The translations under genes were made by a program, and so were the position numbers. This document shows positions 12,947-19,968 of a stretch of DNA of 23,659 nucleotides, in pieces. The notes beneath the pieces are model-generated. The model saw only the letters and a list, made by a program, of their open reading frames with translations. It was not told where the DNA came from and searched no databases. This stretch comes from a virus. Each line of letters opens with the position of its first letter. Within the stretch, counting starts at the first letter, position 1. The DNA lies in the IMG/VR virus record IMGVR_UViG_3300038825_000309, positions 1-23,659 of that record; one strand, given 5' to 3'.

Positions 12947-14827
12947 TTATCCTAATGTATTTCTGTGCTTTCTAGCTCTATCAAATACTATAATTAAATC
13001 TTCTCCTGATATTCTTACATCAGGGATTCCCATTTGAGCTGTCTGAGAGGCACTAGATATTCTTCCTCCTGAGCTTCCTGAAGGTACAAATAATTCAGGT
13101 CCATGCTCCCCAACAAGATAAGGCTGTCCTGACAGAACATTCCCTCCTGTAGCCATTCCTGTTAATCCACTTGCAAAGATACTAGCAAAGTTAGTCCCCC
13201 CTACAGCAGCTACTCCTGTAAAACTTCCTCCTGTTATTGCAGTCATAATAGCAGCGAATATAGCTGCTTTAACTATCATCTTAACTAAATCTCCTATTAA
13301 AGACTTTGCAAAATTCTTAAACTTCTCTCCGAAGGTCATAATATTACCCTCTAAATCCTCAACCTTACCAAATAACTCAACAAAACCATTGCTAAAAGCA
13401 TTTACAAATTGTCTAGTTATTTCACTAACTACATTTATTTTCTCTCCTAAATCATTAAAATCTACACCCCATTGCTGAGCAAAAGAAGGAATCAGAGCCA
13501 TGTTTTCCGCTAGTTCTTTTGTAGAATTTGAAGAGTCATCTAGAGAATCGTTCCATTCTTTCTGTTTAATATGTAATTCAGTCAGAGTAGAAGTATATCC
13601 ACTAATATCAGATTCTAAATTCATAATCTGAGATCGTAGAAAACCTATGTCCTCCATAGACATATCCATCCCAAATCTATCTGTACCTGATTCTAATTTG
13701 GATTTAGCAGCATCTAGATTAGCCTGAGCTACTTTTTTTAATTGTGAAACCTCATCTATTAAGAGCTGTATTCTACTCTTCCCTGATTCCTCAATCTCTT
13801 TATTTATTTCTGATAATCTTTCAGCAGCAGTTAAGCTACTTTTATTAAAGTCATCTAACTCTGATGCTGCATACTTAGTATTTCTACCAAAGGTTAAAAA
13901 CAATCCAGCAGCTGCAGATAATCCTGTTATTAAAGCTCCTAGAGGATGAGTTGATATTGCTACCTTTAAAGCTCTTAATCCTCCAATAAAAGCTGGAAAT
14001 AATCCTATTATAGTTCTAAATCCAGCTGCTATTTTACTTAATACTAAAATTACAGGACCTATTGCAGCAATGAATAATCCTGTCTTTAACTTAGCAGTAA
14101 TCTGCTCTGTACTCATCTTAGATAGAGAGTCTGTTACCTGTTGGAGCTTTTCTTTTAAAGGCTCTAGTATAGGCATCAAAGCAGCCCCTACTTCCTCAGC
14201 GAAGTCCATCATTGCATTCTTCAGCTGAGTAAATGCACCAGCTCCAGCTTCAGCTGCTGCCTTAGCTTGTCCTCTGAATTGTTCAGCTACTACATCAACA
14301 GCAGCTCCAGCTTTTAACTGTTCGGTAGTTAACTCTTTAAGTGCTGGAATAGACTCTCCTAGTTCCCCTGTTAATCCAGCAAAAGTCTTAGCTAAATTCT
14401 TAACACCGAATTCTAATGTTTGTCCTGTTCCACTAGCTAAGTCCATAGAAGCTTCAATAACTTCATTAATCTGATCCTCAGTCATTCCTAAGGAAGCTAG
14501 ATAACTTTGTTGTTGGATTATAGTCTCATCTCCAAACAGAGAGACAGCTTGAAATTCCTTTGCTTTTTCTGTGAGTGATTGAAAAGCATCTTTATTCCCT
14601 TTTAGAGCAGTTAATAAACTAGCTTCAGCTTTAGCCTGTTGATCAAAAGCTCTAATTGATACAGCTGCAAATCCCATCATAGGAACAGTAAGCCCCTGAG
14701 TTAAAGACCTTCCCATTTGAGCTGTGCTTCTCTCAAATTTTCTAAGGCTTCTCTTAGCTGATTTAAGCCCTCTTTCAAGTCCTTGAATCTTAGCTCCTAC
14801 TAATACATTTAATCTAGACTCAGCCAT
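12947..14827 (-). CDS. Tape measure protein
   Basis: This 626-aa protein begins MAESRLNVLVGAKIQGLERG, with a basic helical KSAKRSLRKFERS segment, then TQGLTVPMMGFAAVSIRAFDQQAKAEASL, typical of tape-measure N termini. Long alanine-rich helices fill the middle. Hydrophobic stretches include LFIAAIGPVILVLSKIA and AAIFAAIMTAITGGSFTGVAAV. The end, QPYLVGEHGPELFVPSGS, is the signature tail of this family. The protein sets tail length and is ejected with the DNA; 626 residues at about 0.15 nm each suggest a tail near 95 nm. It follows the chaperone frameshift pair, as in most long-tailed phages. Confidence 0.95.
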   Translation of the reverse strand: MAESRLNVLVGAKIQGLERGLKSAKRSLRKFERSTAQMGRSLTQGLTVPMMGFAAVSIRAFDQQAKAEASLLTALKGNKDAFQSLTEKAKEFQAVSLFGDETIIQQQSYLASLGMTEDQINEVIEASMDLASGTGQTLEFGVKNLAKTFAGLTGELGESIPALKELTTEQLKAGAAVDVVAEQFRGQAKAAAEAGAGAFTQLKNAMMDFAEEVGAALMPILEPLKEKLQQVTDSLSKMSTEQITAKLKTGLFIAAIGPVILVLSKIAAGFRTIIGLFPAFIGGLRALKVAISTHPLGALITGLSAAAGLFLTFGRNTKYAASELDDFNKSSLTAAERLSEINKEIEESGKSRIQLLIDEVSQLKKVAQANLDAAKSKLESGTDRFGMDMSMEDIGFLRSQIMNLESDISGYTSTLTELHIKQKEWNDSLDDSSNSTKELAENMALIPSFAQQWGVDFNDLGEKINVVSEITRQFVNAFSNGFVELFGKVEDLEGNIMTFGEKFKNFAKSLIGDLVKMIVKAAIFAAIMTAITGGSFTGVAAVGGTNFASIFASGLTGMATGGNVLSGQPYLVGEHGPELFVPSGSSGGRISSASQTAQMGIPDVRISGEDLIIVFDRARKHRNTLG

Positions 14828-15169
14828 TTAGAACTCTTTTAATCTATTCTGTAATTCTTTTTTATCTTCAGGAGATAAGACTTTTCTATTAGCTCTCTCC
14901 CATTCAAATTCAATTAGGTCTTTTTGTTTAACTCTATTCTTCTTCTCCATCTGTATATTTAAAAGTAGAGTAGTTTGCCATCTGCATCTAATCCACTCAG
15001 ACCTATCTAATAGCTCCTGACTCTTATAATAGCCCTTTAATGCGTTATCATATTGTCTGAAGGTTAAATCATCTAAAGCTTCAGGAGATAATCTTAGAAC
15101 TCCTAATCCCTGTTGATCTATTTTATCAAAAGTTAGTGGCTCAGAAGAATCTCCTTCCCCTGAAGCCAC
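14828..15169 (-). CDS. Tail assembly chaperone C-terminal part (gpT-like), made by -1 frameshift
   Basis: Read alone this is a 113-aa frame starting with GTG (VASGEGDSSEPLTF...). It is better explained as the -1 frameshift extension of the upstream chaperone. Slippage on GGGAAAG (15175-15181) continues as V-E-V-A-S-G directly into this frame, giving a fusion of about 217 aa. The protein is acidic at its start and helical and basic later (NRKVLSPEDKKELQNRLKEF), with a conserved-looking QYDNALKGYYKSQELLDRSEWIRCRW block. In lambda, the gpG and gpGT pair binds the tape measure and tail tube during assembly. The gene's location directly before the tape measure fits exactly. Independent initiation at the GTG cannot be excluded but seems less likely. 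Confidence 0.8.
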   Translation of the reverse strand: MASGEGDSSEPLTFDKIDQQGLGVLRLSPEALDDLTFRQYDNALKGYYKSQELLDRSEWIRCRWQTTLLLNIQMEKKNRVKQKDLIEFEWERANRKVLSPEDKKELQNRLKEF

Positions 15170-15170
15170 T
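15135..15170 (-). promoter_or_regulatory. Frameshift-stimulating RNA hairpin
   Basis: On the minus strand AGTGGCT (15170-15164) pairs with AGCCACT (15141-15135). Inside, after one bulged T, CAGGGGAA (15162-15155) pairs with TTCTTCTG (15149-15142) with two G-U pairs and a 5-nt loop GGAGA. This 15-bp hairpin begins 4 nt after the slippery heptamer, in the position of known stimulators of -1 frameshifting. It is read directly from the sequence; no folding energy was calculated. Confidence 0.7.
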
Positions 15171-15171
15171 T

Positions 15172-15480
15172 CTACTTTCCCTCAGAGAAAGGCATAGATT
15201 CTCCGAAGATCCCCATAACCTTCTCTATTCCTCCCTCTGTATCATCTATTAAATCGCATACAGCATCAATATCTAAAGAGAACTTCTTGTTAGCTTTTCG
15301 ATGTCCTTCTTTAAATGCTATGAATATCATATTCATTAAGTCATCTAGAGTTAGCTTATCCATCATACTCCCATCTGTAAATTCTGAGATAGGGATATTA
15401 GCTTCTGCTGAGAACTTTCTTAAAGTACCTATTCCAAAGTGAATAGGAAGTTCTTTTTCTTTTAGTGTTACTGTAGCCAT
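15172..15480 (-). CDS. Tail assembly chaperone (gpG-like)
   Basis: This 102-aa protein begins MATVTLKEKELPIHFGIGTLRKFS, continuing EANIPISEFTDG and LTLDDLMNMIFIAFKEGH, the pattern of small tail-assembly chaperones encoded between tube and tape measure. Its C terminus, MPFSEGK, ends at a TAG placed directly after the slippery heptamer, so most ribosomes would stop here while a few shift into the next frame. It would keep the tape measure soluble and recruit the tail tube protein. The spacing from the tube gene is 10 nt. Confidence 0.85.
   Translation of the reverse strand: MATVTLKEKELPIHFGIGTLRKFSAEANIPISEFTDGSMMDKLTLDDLMNMIFIAFKEGHRKANKKFSLDIDAVCDLIDDTEGGIEKVMGIFGESMPFSEGK
15175..15181 (-). 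promoter_or_regulatory. Programmed -1 frameshift slippery heptamer GGGAAAG
   Basis: The zero-frame codons are GAG GGA AAG TAG, so G-GGA-AAG fits X-XXY-YYZ exactly and lies directly before the stop codon. This is the same heptamer used for lambda gpG/gpGT. A -1 slip continues as GTA GAA GTG GCT, which is precisely the frame of the downstream gene. Confidence 0.85.
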
Positions 15481-15490
15481 TTATTTAATT

Positions 15491-15934
15491 TTAAGAGTTT
15501 GTACCCTCTGTAATTGCTCCTGTAAGTTCTATAGTTACTGAGCAAGTAGTATTATCCTCTGTAGGAGCTGATGCTTCTAAAGATGTAATATATCCAGCAG
15601 CAGTATAATACTTATCTCCTGTTACATTAGTAGCAAATTTCACAAAAATCTGTGTACGATTAGATAAATATCCAAATAAATCATCATAACCATATACAGC
15701 AGCAGAAGAAGAGTCTCTCTCTGCATAAAAGAAATTCCCTGAGATACTTCCTGAGCGAGTTGATTCTAACAATTCTCTCCATCCTGAGCTAGATTTATTA
15801 GTAATATCGCGAGTTTCCATAGATAGAGACAAACTACCATCCTGAGAGAATGCAATTAATGTATAAGTCCCACCTGATGATGTCGAGATGTATAGACCTA
15901 TATCCGATCCGTTAAAAATGTTATCTGTAGCCAT
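15491..15934 (-). CDS. Major tail tube protein
   Basis: This 147-aa protein belongs to the TP901-1-type major tail protein family. FNGSDIGLYI (7-16) begins the fold, then DGSLSLSMETRDITNKSSSGWRELLES (about 32-58) is the diagnostic block. SGSISGNFFYAERD and GDKYYTAAGYITSLEASAPTEDNTTCSVTIELTG follow as the remaining strands. It polymerises as stacked rings around the tape measure to form the non-contractile tail tube. The gene lies between the neck proteins and the chaperone pair, as expected for a siphovirus. The short C terminus carries no additional Ig-like domain. Confidence 0.92.
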   Translation of the reverse strand: MATDNIFNGSDIGLYISTSSGGTYTLIAFSQDGSLSLSMETRDITNKSSSGWRELLESTRSGSISGNFFYAERDSSSAAVYGYDDLFGYLSNRTQIFVKFATNVTGDKYYTAAGYITSLEASAPTEDNTTCSVTIELTGAITEGTNS

Positions 15935-15935
15935 T

Positions 15936-16106
15936 TTAGTTTTGTTTTTTAACTTGTTTAGTTTTTACTTGTTTTGATACATATTCATAAGAAGCTACAC
16001 CTTCCTCTACAAGTTTCTGAGCTGATTGCAAACATACATCAGCAGAATCTCCTACATTCATAGGTTTAAACATCTTAGAATATTTCTTTAAAAAGTAGAT
16101 CTTCAT
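15936..16106 (-). CDS. Small 56-aa protein between neck and tail tube genes
   Basis: The frame begins MKIYFLKKYSKMFKPMNVGD, followed by ADVCLQSAQKLVEEGVASYEY, and ends in a lysine-rich tail, VSKQVKTKQVKKQN. The pattern (two strands, a helix, 'EEGVA') resembles the small phage proteins of about 50-60 aa often found near head-tail joining genes, with the form KxGD...A..LxxxGxA. Its role is unknown. It sits two bases from the tail tube gene's ATG and seven from the DUF3168 gene, and it has the codon pattern of its neighbours. The basic tail could bind nucleic acid. Confidence 0.6.
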   Translation of the reverse strand: MKIYFLKKYSKMFKPMNVGDSADVCLQSAQKLVEEGVASYEYVSKQVKTKQVKKQN

Positions 16107-16113
16107 AATCTAG

Positions 16114-16533
16114 CTAGTTTTTAATTCTTATTCGATACATCTGTTCAATAACAAATATACCACTTTGTCCTTCATGTATATTCTGAATGAAGTTATCATC
16201 TGAATCTATGAAGTATATACTATCTACTGACAGTCCTGAATTAGTCCCTGAGAATTGATCTAATGCACTTTTAATAGCTTTAGATAATACTACAGCACTA
16301 TTATAATCATCCTCTAAGCAAGTTACTAATACCTGATAAACATCTACAGGAGAAGTCTGAGCTTTTACATCTGTAGGATTAGTATTATTAACTTCATATA
16401 TTATAGAAGGAGTTACTGTATCAGCTAAAGTTTTAGCTGGATCAGGAAAAAATAAAGGCTTTATCTTTGTAGTTATCCCTGAGACAGTAGAGTCATTCTT
16501 TAATATATTATATATTACTTTACCTACTTCCAT
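16114..16533 (-). CDS. Tail completion protein (DUF3168-like)
   Basis: This 139-aa protein begins MEVGKVIYNILKNDSTVSGI and continues KIKPLFFPDPAKTLADTVTPSIIYEVNN, with YQVLVTCLEDDYNSAVVLSKAIKSALDQFSG and a terminal strand EQMYRIRIKN. This is the arrangement of the DUF3168 / tail terminator group that caps the tail at the neck. It overlaps the gp10-like gene by 14 nt. The order connector, closure, gp10-like, terminator, tube is the standard siphovirus neck order, so function is inferred from both pattern and position. Confidence 0.85.
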   Translation of the reverse strand: MEVGKVIYNILKNDSTVSGITTKIKPLFFPDPAKTLADTVTPSIIYEVNNTNPTDVKAQTSPVDVYQVLVTCLEDDYNSAVVLSKAIKSALDQFSGTNSGLSVDSIYFIDSDDNFIQNIHEGQSGIFVIEQMYRIRIKN

Positions 16534-17101
16534 GAGATCTACTTACTTCTTCAAATTTATCCTTCAATAATTTCTCCATCAAATTTAATGCTCTATTCTT
16601 ACCAGCTTCTAAACCTCTCTGTATAGGCTTTTCTCCTAATTGCCAAGACTGATTCCTTTTTGTTCCCTGTTCTAAAAATCTAACATACCATCCATCAAAC
16701 TTAGGATTCTTGTTATTTCTCTTTGTTACAGGACCTACAGTTACATCTGAGAACTTTCTATTTAATCTACTTTGAAAGACTTTAACAGACTTCTTAGCTG
16801 TACCTACAGGCTGATAAGTTGACATAACTCCCATTCCTTTAGGAGCTTTATATTTACCTGAGAGCTTAGGAGTAGAGTATCTCCCTATAACTCCTAAAGG
16901 CTTTGTCCTTTTAGGGATTCTAGCCTTTATCTCTTTCTGTATTATCTTTCCTCCCTCTCTAGCTACCTTAGTTCTGAATCTCTTGTATTTAGTTTTAGTC
17001 ATAACTCCACTAATCTCAGAAAATAACTTTCCTAAATTAGCAACCTGAGTTTTATCAACCTTAACACTCCATTGATCCTTTCCAAAGTTAGCAACAGCCA
17101 T
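16520..17101 (-). CDS. HK97 gp10-like neck protein
   Basis: This 193-aa, very basic protein is of the HK97 gp10 type. VAREGGKIIQKEIKARIPKRTKPLG (about 46-70) is the characteristic helix and strand start, and GWYVRFLEQGTKRN (about 136-149) the conserved end block. The segment between is longer than in many relatives (a Lys/Tyr-rich loop, RYSTPKLSGKYKAPKGMG). It acts at the head-tail interface during neck completion. It overlaps its neighbours by one base upstream and 14 nt downstream. Confidence 0.85.
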   Translation of the reverse strand: MAVANFGKDQWSVKVDKTQVANLGKLFSEISGVMTKTKYKRFRTKVAREGGKIIQKEIKARIPKRTKPLGVIGRYSTPKLSGKYKAPKGMGVMSTYQPVGTAKKSVKVFQSRLNRKFSDVTVGPVTKRNNKNPKFDGWYVRFLEQGTKRNQSWQLGEKPIQRGLEAGKNRALNLMEKLLKDKFEEVSRSHGSR

Positions 17102-17484
17102 TAGTATCTACCTTTACAATAAACTTCTACAAATTCCTTATTATTGAATCCTATAGGCTTTACTTCTGTAATGAAATAAAATCTATTTCCCAAAGCTGCA
17201 TTATATAGATTAGGAACTTGAAATCTAAAAAGATTAGTATCTTCTATAATAAGATTAGCTAAATCCTCATAGTAGCCTGTAATCTTAATTTTCTGAATCC
17301 TTTGTTCTACATCATTCTTAACCTCAGAACTCCCTGATAGATAATCTATCTTAACCCACATTGTCTTGTAATTAGTAGTCCATGAATTAGTAGATTCCCC
17401 GTAGTCATTAGCAGCAGACTTAGTAGCTTTATCTAATGCTACATTCTCTGAAAATAATCCAGCTTGTATCTTATCTTCAGCCAT
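17101..17484 (-). CDS. Head-tail joining / head closure protein
   Basis: This 127-aa protein has the small beta-barrel pattern of head-tail joining proteins (SPP1 gp16 / phage H_T_join group): VALDKATKSAANDYGESTNSW, then TMWVKIDYLSGSSEV (42-56), RIQKIKITGYYEDL (62-75), NRFYFITEVKPI and a final KEFVEVYCKGRY. It should close the capsid channel after DNA packaging. The start overlaps the connector stop by one base (TAATG type). Family similarity in this group is weak, so position carries much of the weight. Confidence 0.8.
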   Translation of the reverse strand: MAEDKIQAGLFSENVALDKATKSAANDYGESTNSWTTNYKTMWVKIDYLSGSSEVKNDVEQRIQKIKITGYYEDLANLIIEDTNLFRFQVPNLYNAALGNRFYFITEVKPIGFNNKEFVEVYCKGRY

Positions 17485-18080
17485 TATACAGTAGCTATTC
17501 TAAAAGGATTTAATAAATATTCTGATAGTACAGGCATCTTATAAACCATATCAGTTCTATTAAGATATAACTGTCCTATAATTAAGAACATAGCCTGTTT
17601 TATAGCCATAGGAACAGAATCATTATTTTCATAACCAGCTTCAAATCTAATTTCTACAGCATCCATTCTAGGATAAGTATCAGGATAAGTAAAATTCTTA
17701 GCTGGTAAAATAAAAGCAGAAATAGGACTTTGATCTAAAGAATCGCTTTTACTAATAGTATCAATGTAATTAGATGAATTTACAGTCTGTTGAGAATTAC
17801 TAGAGTCATAGTATTTAACATGAGTTATCCTAGTTACAGGAGTTCTATTAATATCTATCCTGTTTAAGAAATAAGGAATATATAAGTCAATAGTAGAATC
17901 AATTAATATCTGCCCTGTATAGTTTTGAACCATCTCAGTAGCTACAGAAATTAAATTAGTTAAGTAAGTATCTTCGCTTGAAGCTGTTATCTTTAGATGA
18001 GATTTGACTTCAGTTAAAGTTACAGCTGTGCTAGTAGCAGCAGTAGTTACTATATATCTTCCTAATATCGGCTTATTCAT
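17484..18080 (-). CDS. Head-tail connector protein, gp6-like
   Basis: This 198-aa protein has the gp6-like connector signature TLTEVKSHLKITASSEDTYLTNLISVATEMVQNYTG (about 21-56). The central segment (PYFLNRIDINRTPVTRITHVKYYDSSNSQQ) is the usual inserted beta region. VPMAIKQAMFLIIGQLYLNR (about 156-175) is the C-terminal helix that docks on the portal ring. It forms the first ring below the portal. The ATG lies directly after a hairpin and T-rich tract that separates it from the major capsid gene, so its expression may be set lower than capsid. Confidence 0.9.
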   Translation of the reverse strand: MNKPILGRYIVTTAATSTAVTLTEVKSHLKITASSEDTYLTNLISVATEMVQNYTGQILIDSTIDLYIPYFLNRIDINRTPVTRITHVKYYDSSNSQQTVNSSNYIDTISKSDSLDQSPISAFILPAKNFTYPDTYPRMDAVEIRFEAGYENNDSVPMAIKQAMFLIIGQLYLNRTDMVYKMPVLSEYLLNPFRIATV

Positions 18081-18120
18081 ATAAAATAAAAATAAAGAGA
18101 AGGAGTTTCCCCCCTCTCTT
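18081..18120 (-). terminator. Intrinsic terminator-like hairpin after the major capsid gene
   Basis: On the minus strand AAGAGAGGGGG (18120-18110) pairs with CTCCTTCTCTT (18105-18095), 11 pairs including two G-U, around a GAAA tetraloop (18109-18106). It is followed by a T-rich tract TATTTTTATTTTAT (18094-18081) that ends at the connector ATG. It probably attenuates readthrough or stabilises the capsid mRNA 3' end. Confidence 0.65.
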
Positions 18121-18133
18121 ATTAGTTAATTAT

Positions 18134-19357
18134 TTATGATGTAATCTTGTTAGCTATAACTGTTGGAGTTGTTGCAACACCATCAAATAAGCTATTTGCA
18201 ACGATACGACCAAGCCCTGCACCAGCTAAACTGTATGGATCAAATATTAAATCTAAAGATCCGAATACTCCTACATGGAATCGGCTGAAGTCAGCGAATA
18301 GCACCTGATCAGCAGCAGCTCCACCAAATCCAACATTAGAAGATACATAGTAGTTATATCCGTTACAAGTTTTAGCAATAGGATCTACTAAAGGAGATAC
18401 TGAAGATACAGCAGCTAAACCTTTTGCAGTAGCTAAAGCATTAGCATTAAATAAGAATCCCATTCGAGCTATAGCTGGATTCACACCAGCACCGATTAAG
18501 TTACCTTCCATTGTATAAGCTAAAGCAGCTGTTAAAGCATCTCCTGTAATATCAGTAGCATCATTGAATATAGAATCAGGACCTCCTGTTGTAGTAGCTC
18601 CAGCTTGTAATAATGCTTTCTCTAAAGTAGCTATCTGAGAAGCAGCCATATTTCGACGGAATGCAGCTTCAGCTCCTGTATTCTGAACTAATAATTCAGA
18701 AGTCATATTTACTACTGAAATTAATTTCTTAGGCTCTAAAGATACAGAAGTTAAATCTCCTACTGCTTCTACTTCAGTTACATTAGAAGTTGATTCAGCT
18801 ACCCATGAAGAAGCTACATTCTGAACGATAGGCATCTTACGATCTCCTGACATTCCTGTATAGATATTAGCTCCAGCTTCACGAAGAACAGAATTAGCAA
18901 ATAACTGATCTGTATAAGATCCTAAATCTACAGGAGGAACAGCTACTGCATTAGCATCAGCTCTCTGTTGTAGTACATTCATAGGAATAGCAACACCACG
19001 AATCAAACGATTAGGCTCTTGTAAACGAGCTTCAGCATCCATCTCCTTAACTAATCCATCCATGCGACCTGTGTAAGCAGCTTTTACAGCATCAGTAAAA
19101 CGATACTCAGATTCTTCTTTAGGAGCTTTAGGAGTTAAATCTACTCCTGAAGTTGCAGCCATTGAAGCCTTCATTGATTCTAATTTCTCAGCTCTCTCAA
19201 TGTTTTTATTGATGTCAGCTATTTTAGAAGTCTTAGTATCAAACTCAACTCCTTCTTCTGTAGTTAGTTCACGACCTTCAGACTGTGCTAAATCTACCAT
19301 TGTCTCTAGAGAGTCTGTTAACTGAGATCTCTCTTCTTTTAATTTTAAACTATCCAT
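18134..19357 (-). CDS. Major capsid protein, HK97 fold
   Basis: This 407-aa protein is of the HK97 family. The N-terminal ~100 residues are a charged coiled-coil scaffold-like delta domain (MDSLKLKEERSQLTDSLETM ... KNIERAEKLESM), normally removed by the prohead protease. The mature part has the family strands: VPPVDLGSYTDQLFANSVLREAGANIYTGMSGDRKMPIV, WVAESTSNVTEVEAVGDLTSVSLEPKKLISVVNMTSELLV, NPAIARMGFLFNANAL and the C-terminal FHVGVFGSLDLIFDPYSLAGAGLGRIV. No separate scaffold gene is present, consistent with the delta domain. Thirteen of its 16 arginines use CGN codons, whereas neighbouring genes use mostly AGA, a sign of selection for high expression. It starts 2 nt after the protease stop. 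Confidence 0.96.
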   Translation of the reverse strand: MDSLKLKEERSQLTDSLETMVDLAQSEGRELTTEEGVEFDTKTSKIADINKNIERAEKLESMKASMAATSGVDLTPKAPKEESEYRFTDAVKAAYTGRMDGLVKEMDAEARLQEPNRLIRGVAIPMNVLQQRADANAVAVPPVDLGSYTDQLFANSVLREAGANIYTGMSGDRKMPIVQNVASSWVAESTSNVTEVEAVGDLTSVSLEPKKLISVVNMTSELLVQNTGAEAAFRRNMAASQIATLEKALLQAGATTTGGPDSIFNDATDITGDALTAALAYTMEGNLIGAGVNPAIARMGFLFNANALATAKGLAAVSSVSPLVDPIAKTCNGYNYYVSSNVGFGGAAADQVLFADFSRFHVGVFGSLDLIFDPYSLAGAGLGRIVANSLFDGVATTPTVIANKITS

Positions 19358-19359
19358 TC

Positions 19360-19968
19360 TTAGTTTTTTAGTTTACTTAATTTTAATTTAATTTTCTGAT
19401 AATAAGTTAGAGGAACTTCCTCTACCTCTTTCTCAATTTGTTCAGTAGTCTGAGCTTCTACTTCTTCTAATGCTCTAGCTGATACAGTAGCAGATCCATA
19501 AGCTGGATTAGTTACTGCTGAAACATCATAGAGCATATTAATAGAGTTGATAGTTCTGATAAGTTCCCCATCTCTCTTCTCCCATGAATCTCCACCTTCA
19601 GCAATAGTAAAGGCAAAGGAAGAAGAGTTAATATCTCCTCTCTTAATACTTTCATAGAGATCCCTAGCATAGCTCTGATTCCCTAAATTGACTTTATATT
19701 TAAGTCCCCTCTCATCTACAGAAAGCTGTAGAGTATTAGGAGAACGACCAAGTACATAGTTATTATCATGATTAATTAATGCTACTGTCCCTGAAGTATC
19801 TGCTTCTTCAAAAGCTCTAGGATCTATATACTCATAGAATCCTCCTAAGTTCTTACTCCTTGATCCGAACACAGCACCATAACCCTCAATAACATACGAT
19901 CCATCTTCAGCTTCTCTAACTTCAAATTCAGAGCTACTGATATTTCTTCTTTCTATATTATTCTTCAT
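19360..19968 (-). CDS. Prohead protease, HK97/S78 family
   Basis: I use the ATG at 19968 (202 aa, MKNNIERRNISSSEFEVREA). An upstream in-frame ATG at 19989 adds MLVKKKQ but overlaps portal further. IEGYGAVFGSRSKNLGGFYEYIDPRAFEEA is the family start. The catalytic His is in INHDNNYVLG, and the Ser in INSSSFAFTIAEGG. VTNPAYGSATVSAR is the closing block. The enzyme cleaves the capsid protein delta domain during maturation, then digests itself. It lies between portal and capsid, the usual order. The C terminus after about residue 170 is a Glu/Lys-rich helix. Confidence 0.93.
   Translation of the reverse strand: MKNNIERRNISSSEFEVREAEDGSYVIEGYGAVFGSRSKNLGGFYEYIDPRAFEEADTSGTVALINHDNNYVLGRSPNTLQLSVDERGLKYKVNLGNQSYARDLYESIKRGDINSSSFAFTIAEGGDSWEKRDGELIRTINSINMLYDVSAVTNPAYGSATVSARALEEVEAQTTEQIEKEVEEVPLTYYQKIKLKLSKLKN

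Noticed and set aside
16029-16036. CAAACATA as a leftward -7 element before the tail tube gene
   Set aside because: It lies inside the 56-aa gene and has no TTTG at the expected distance.
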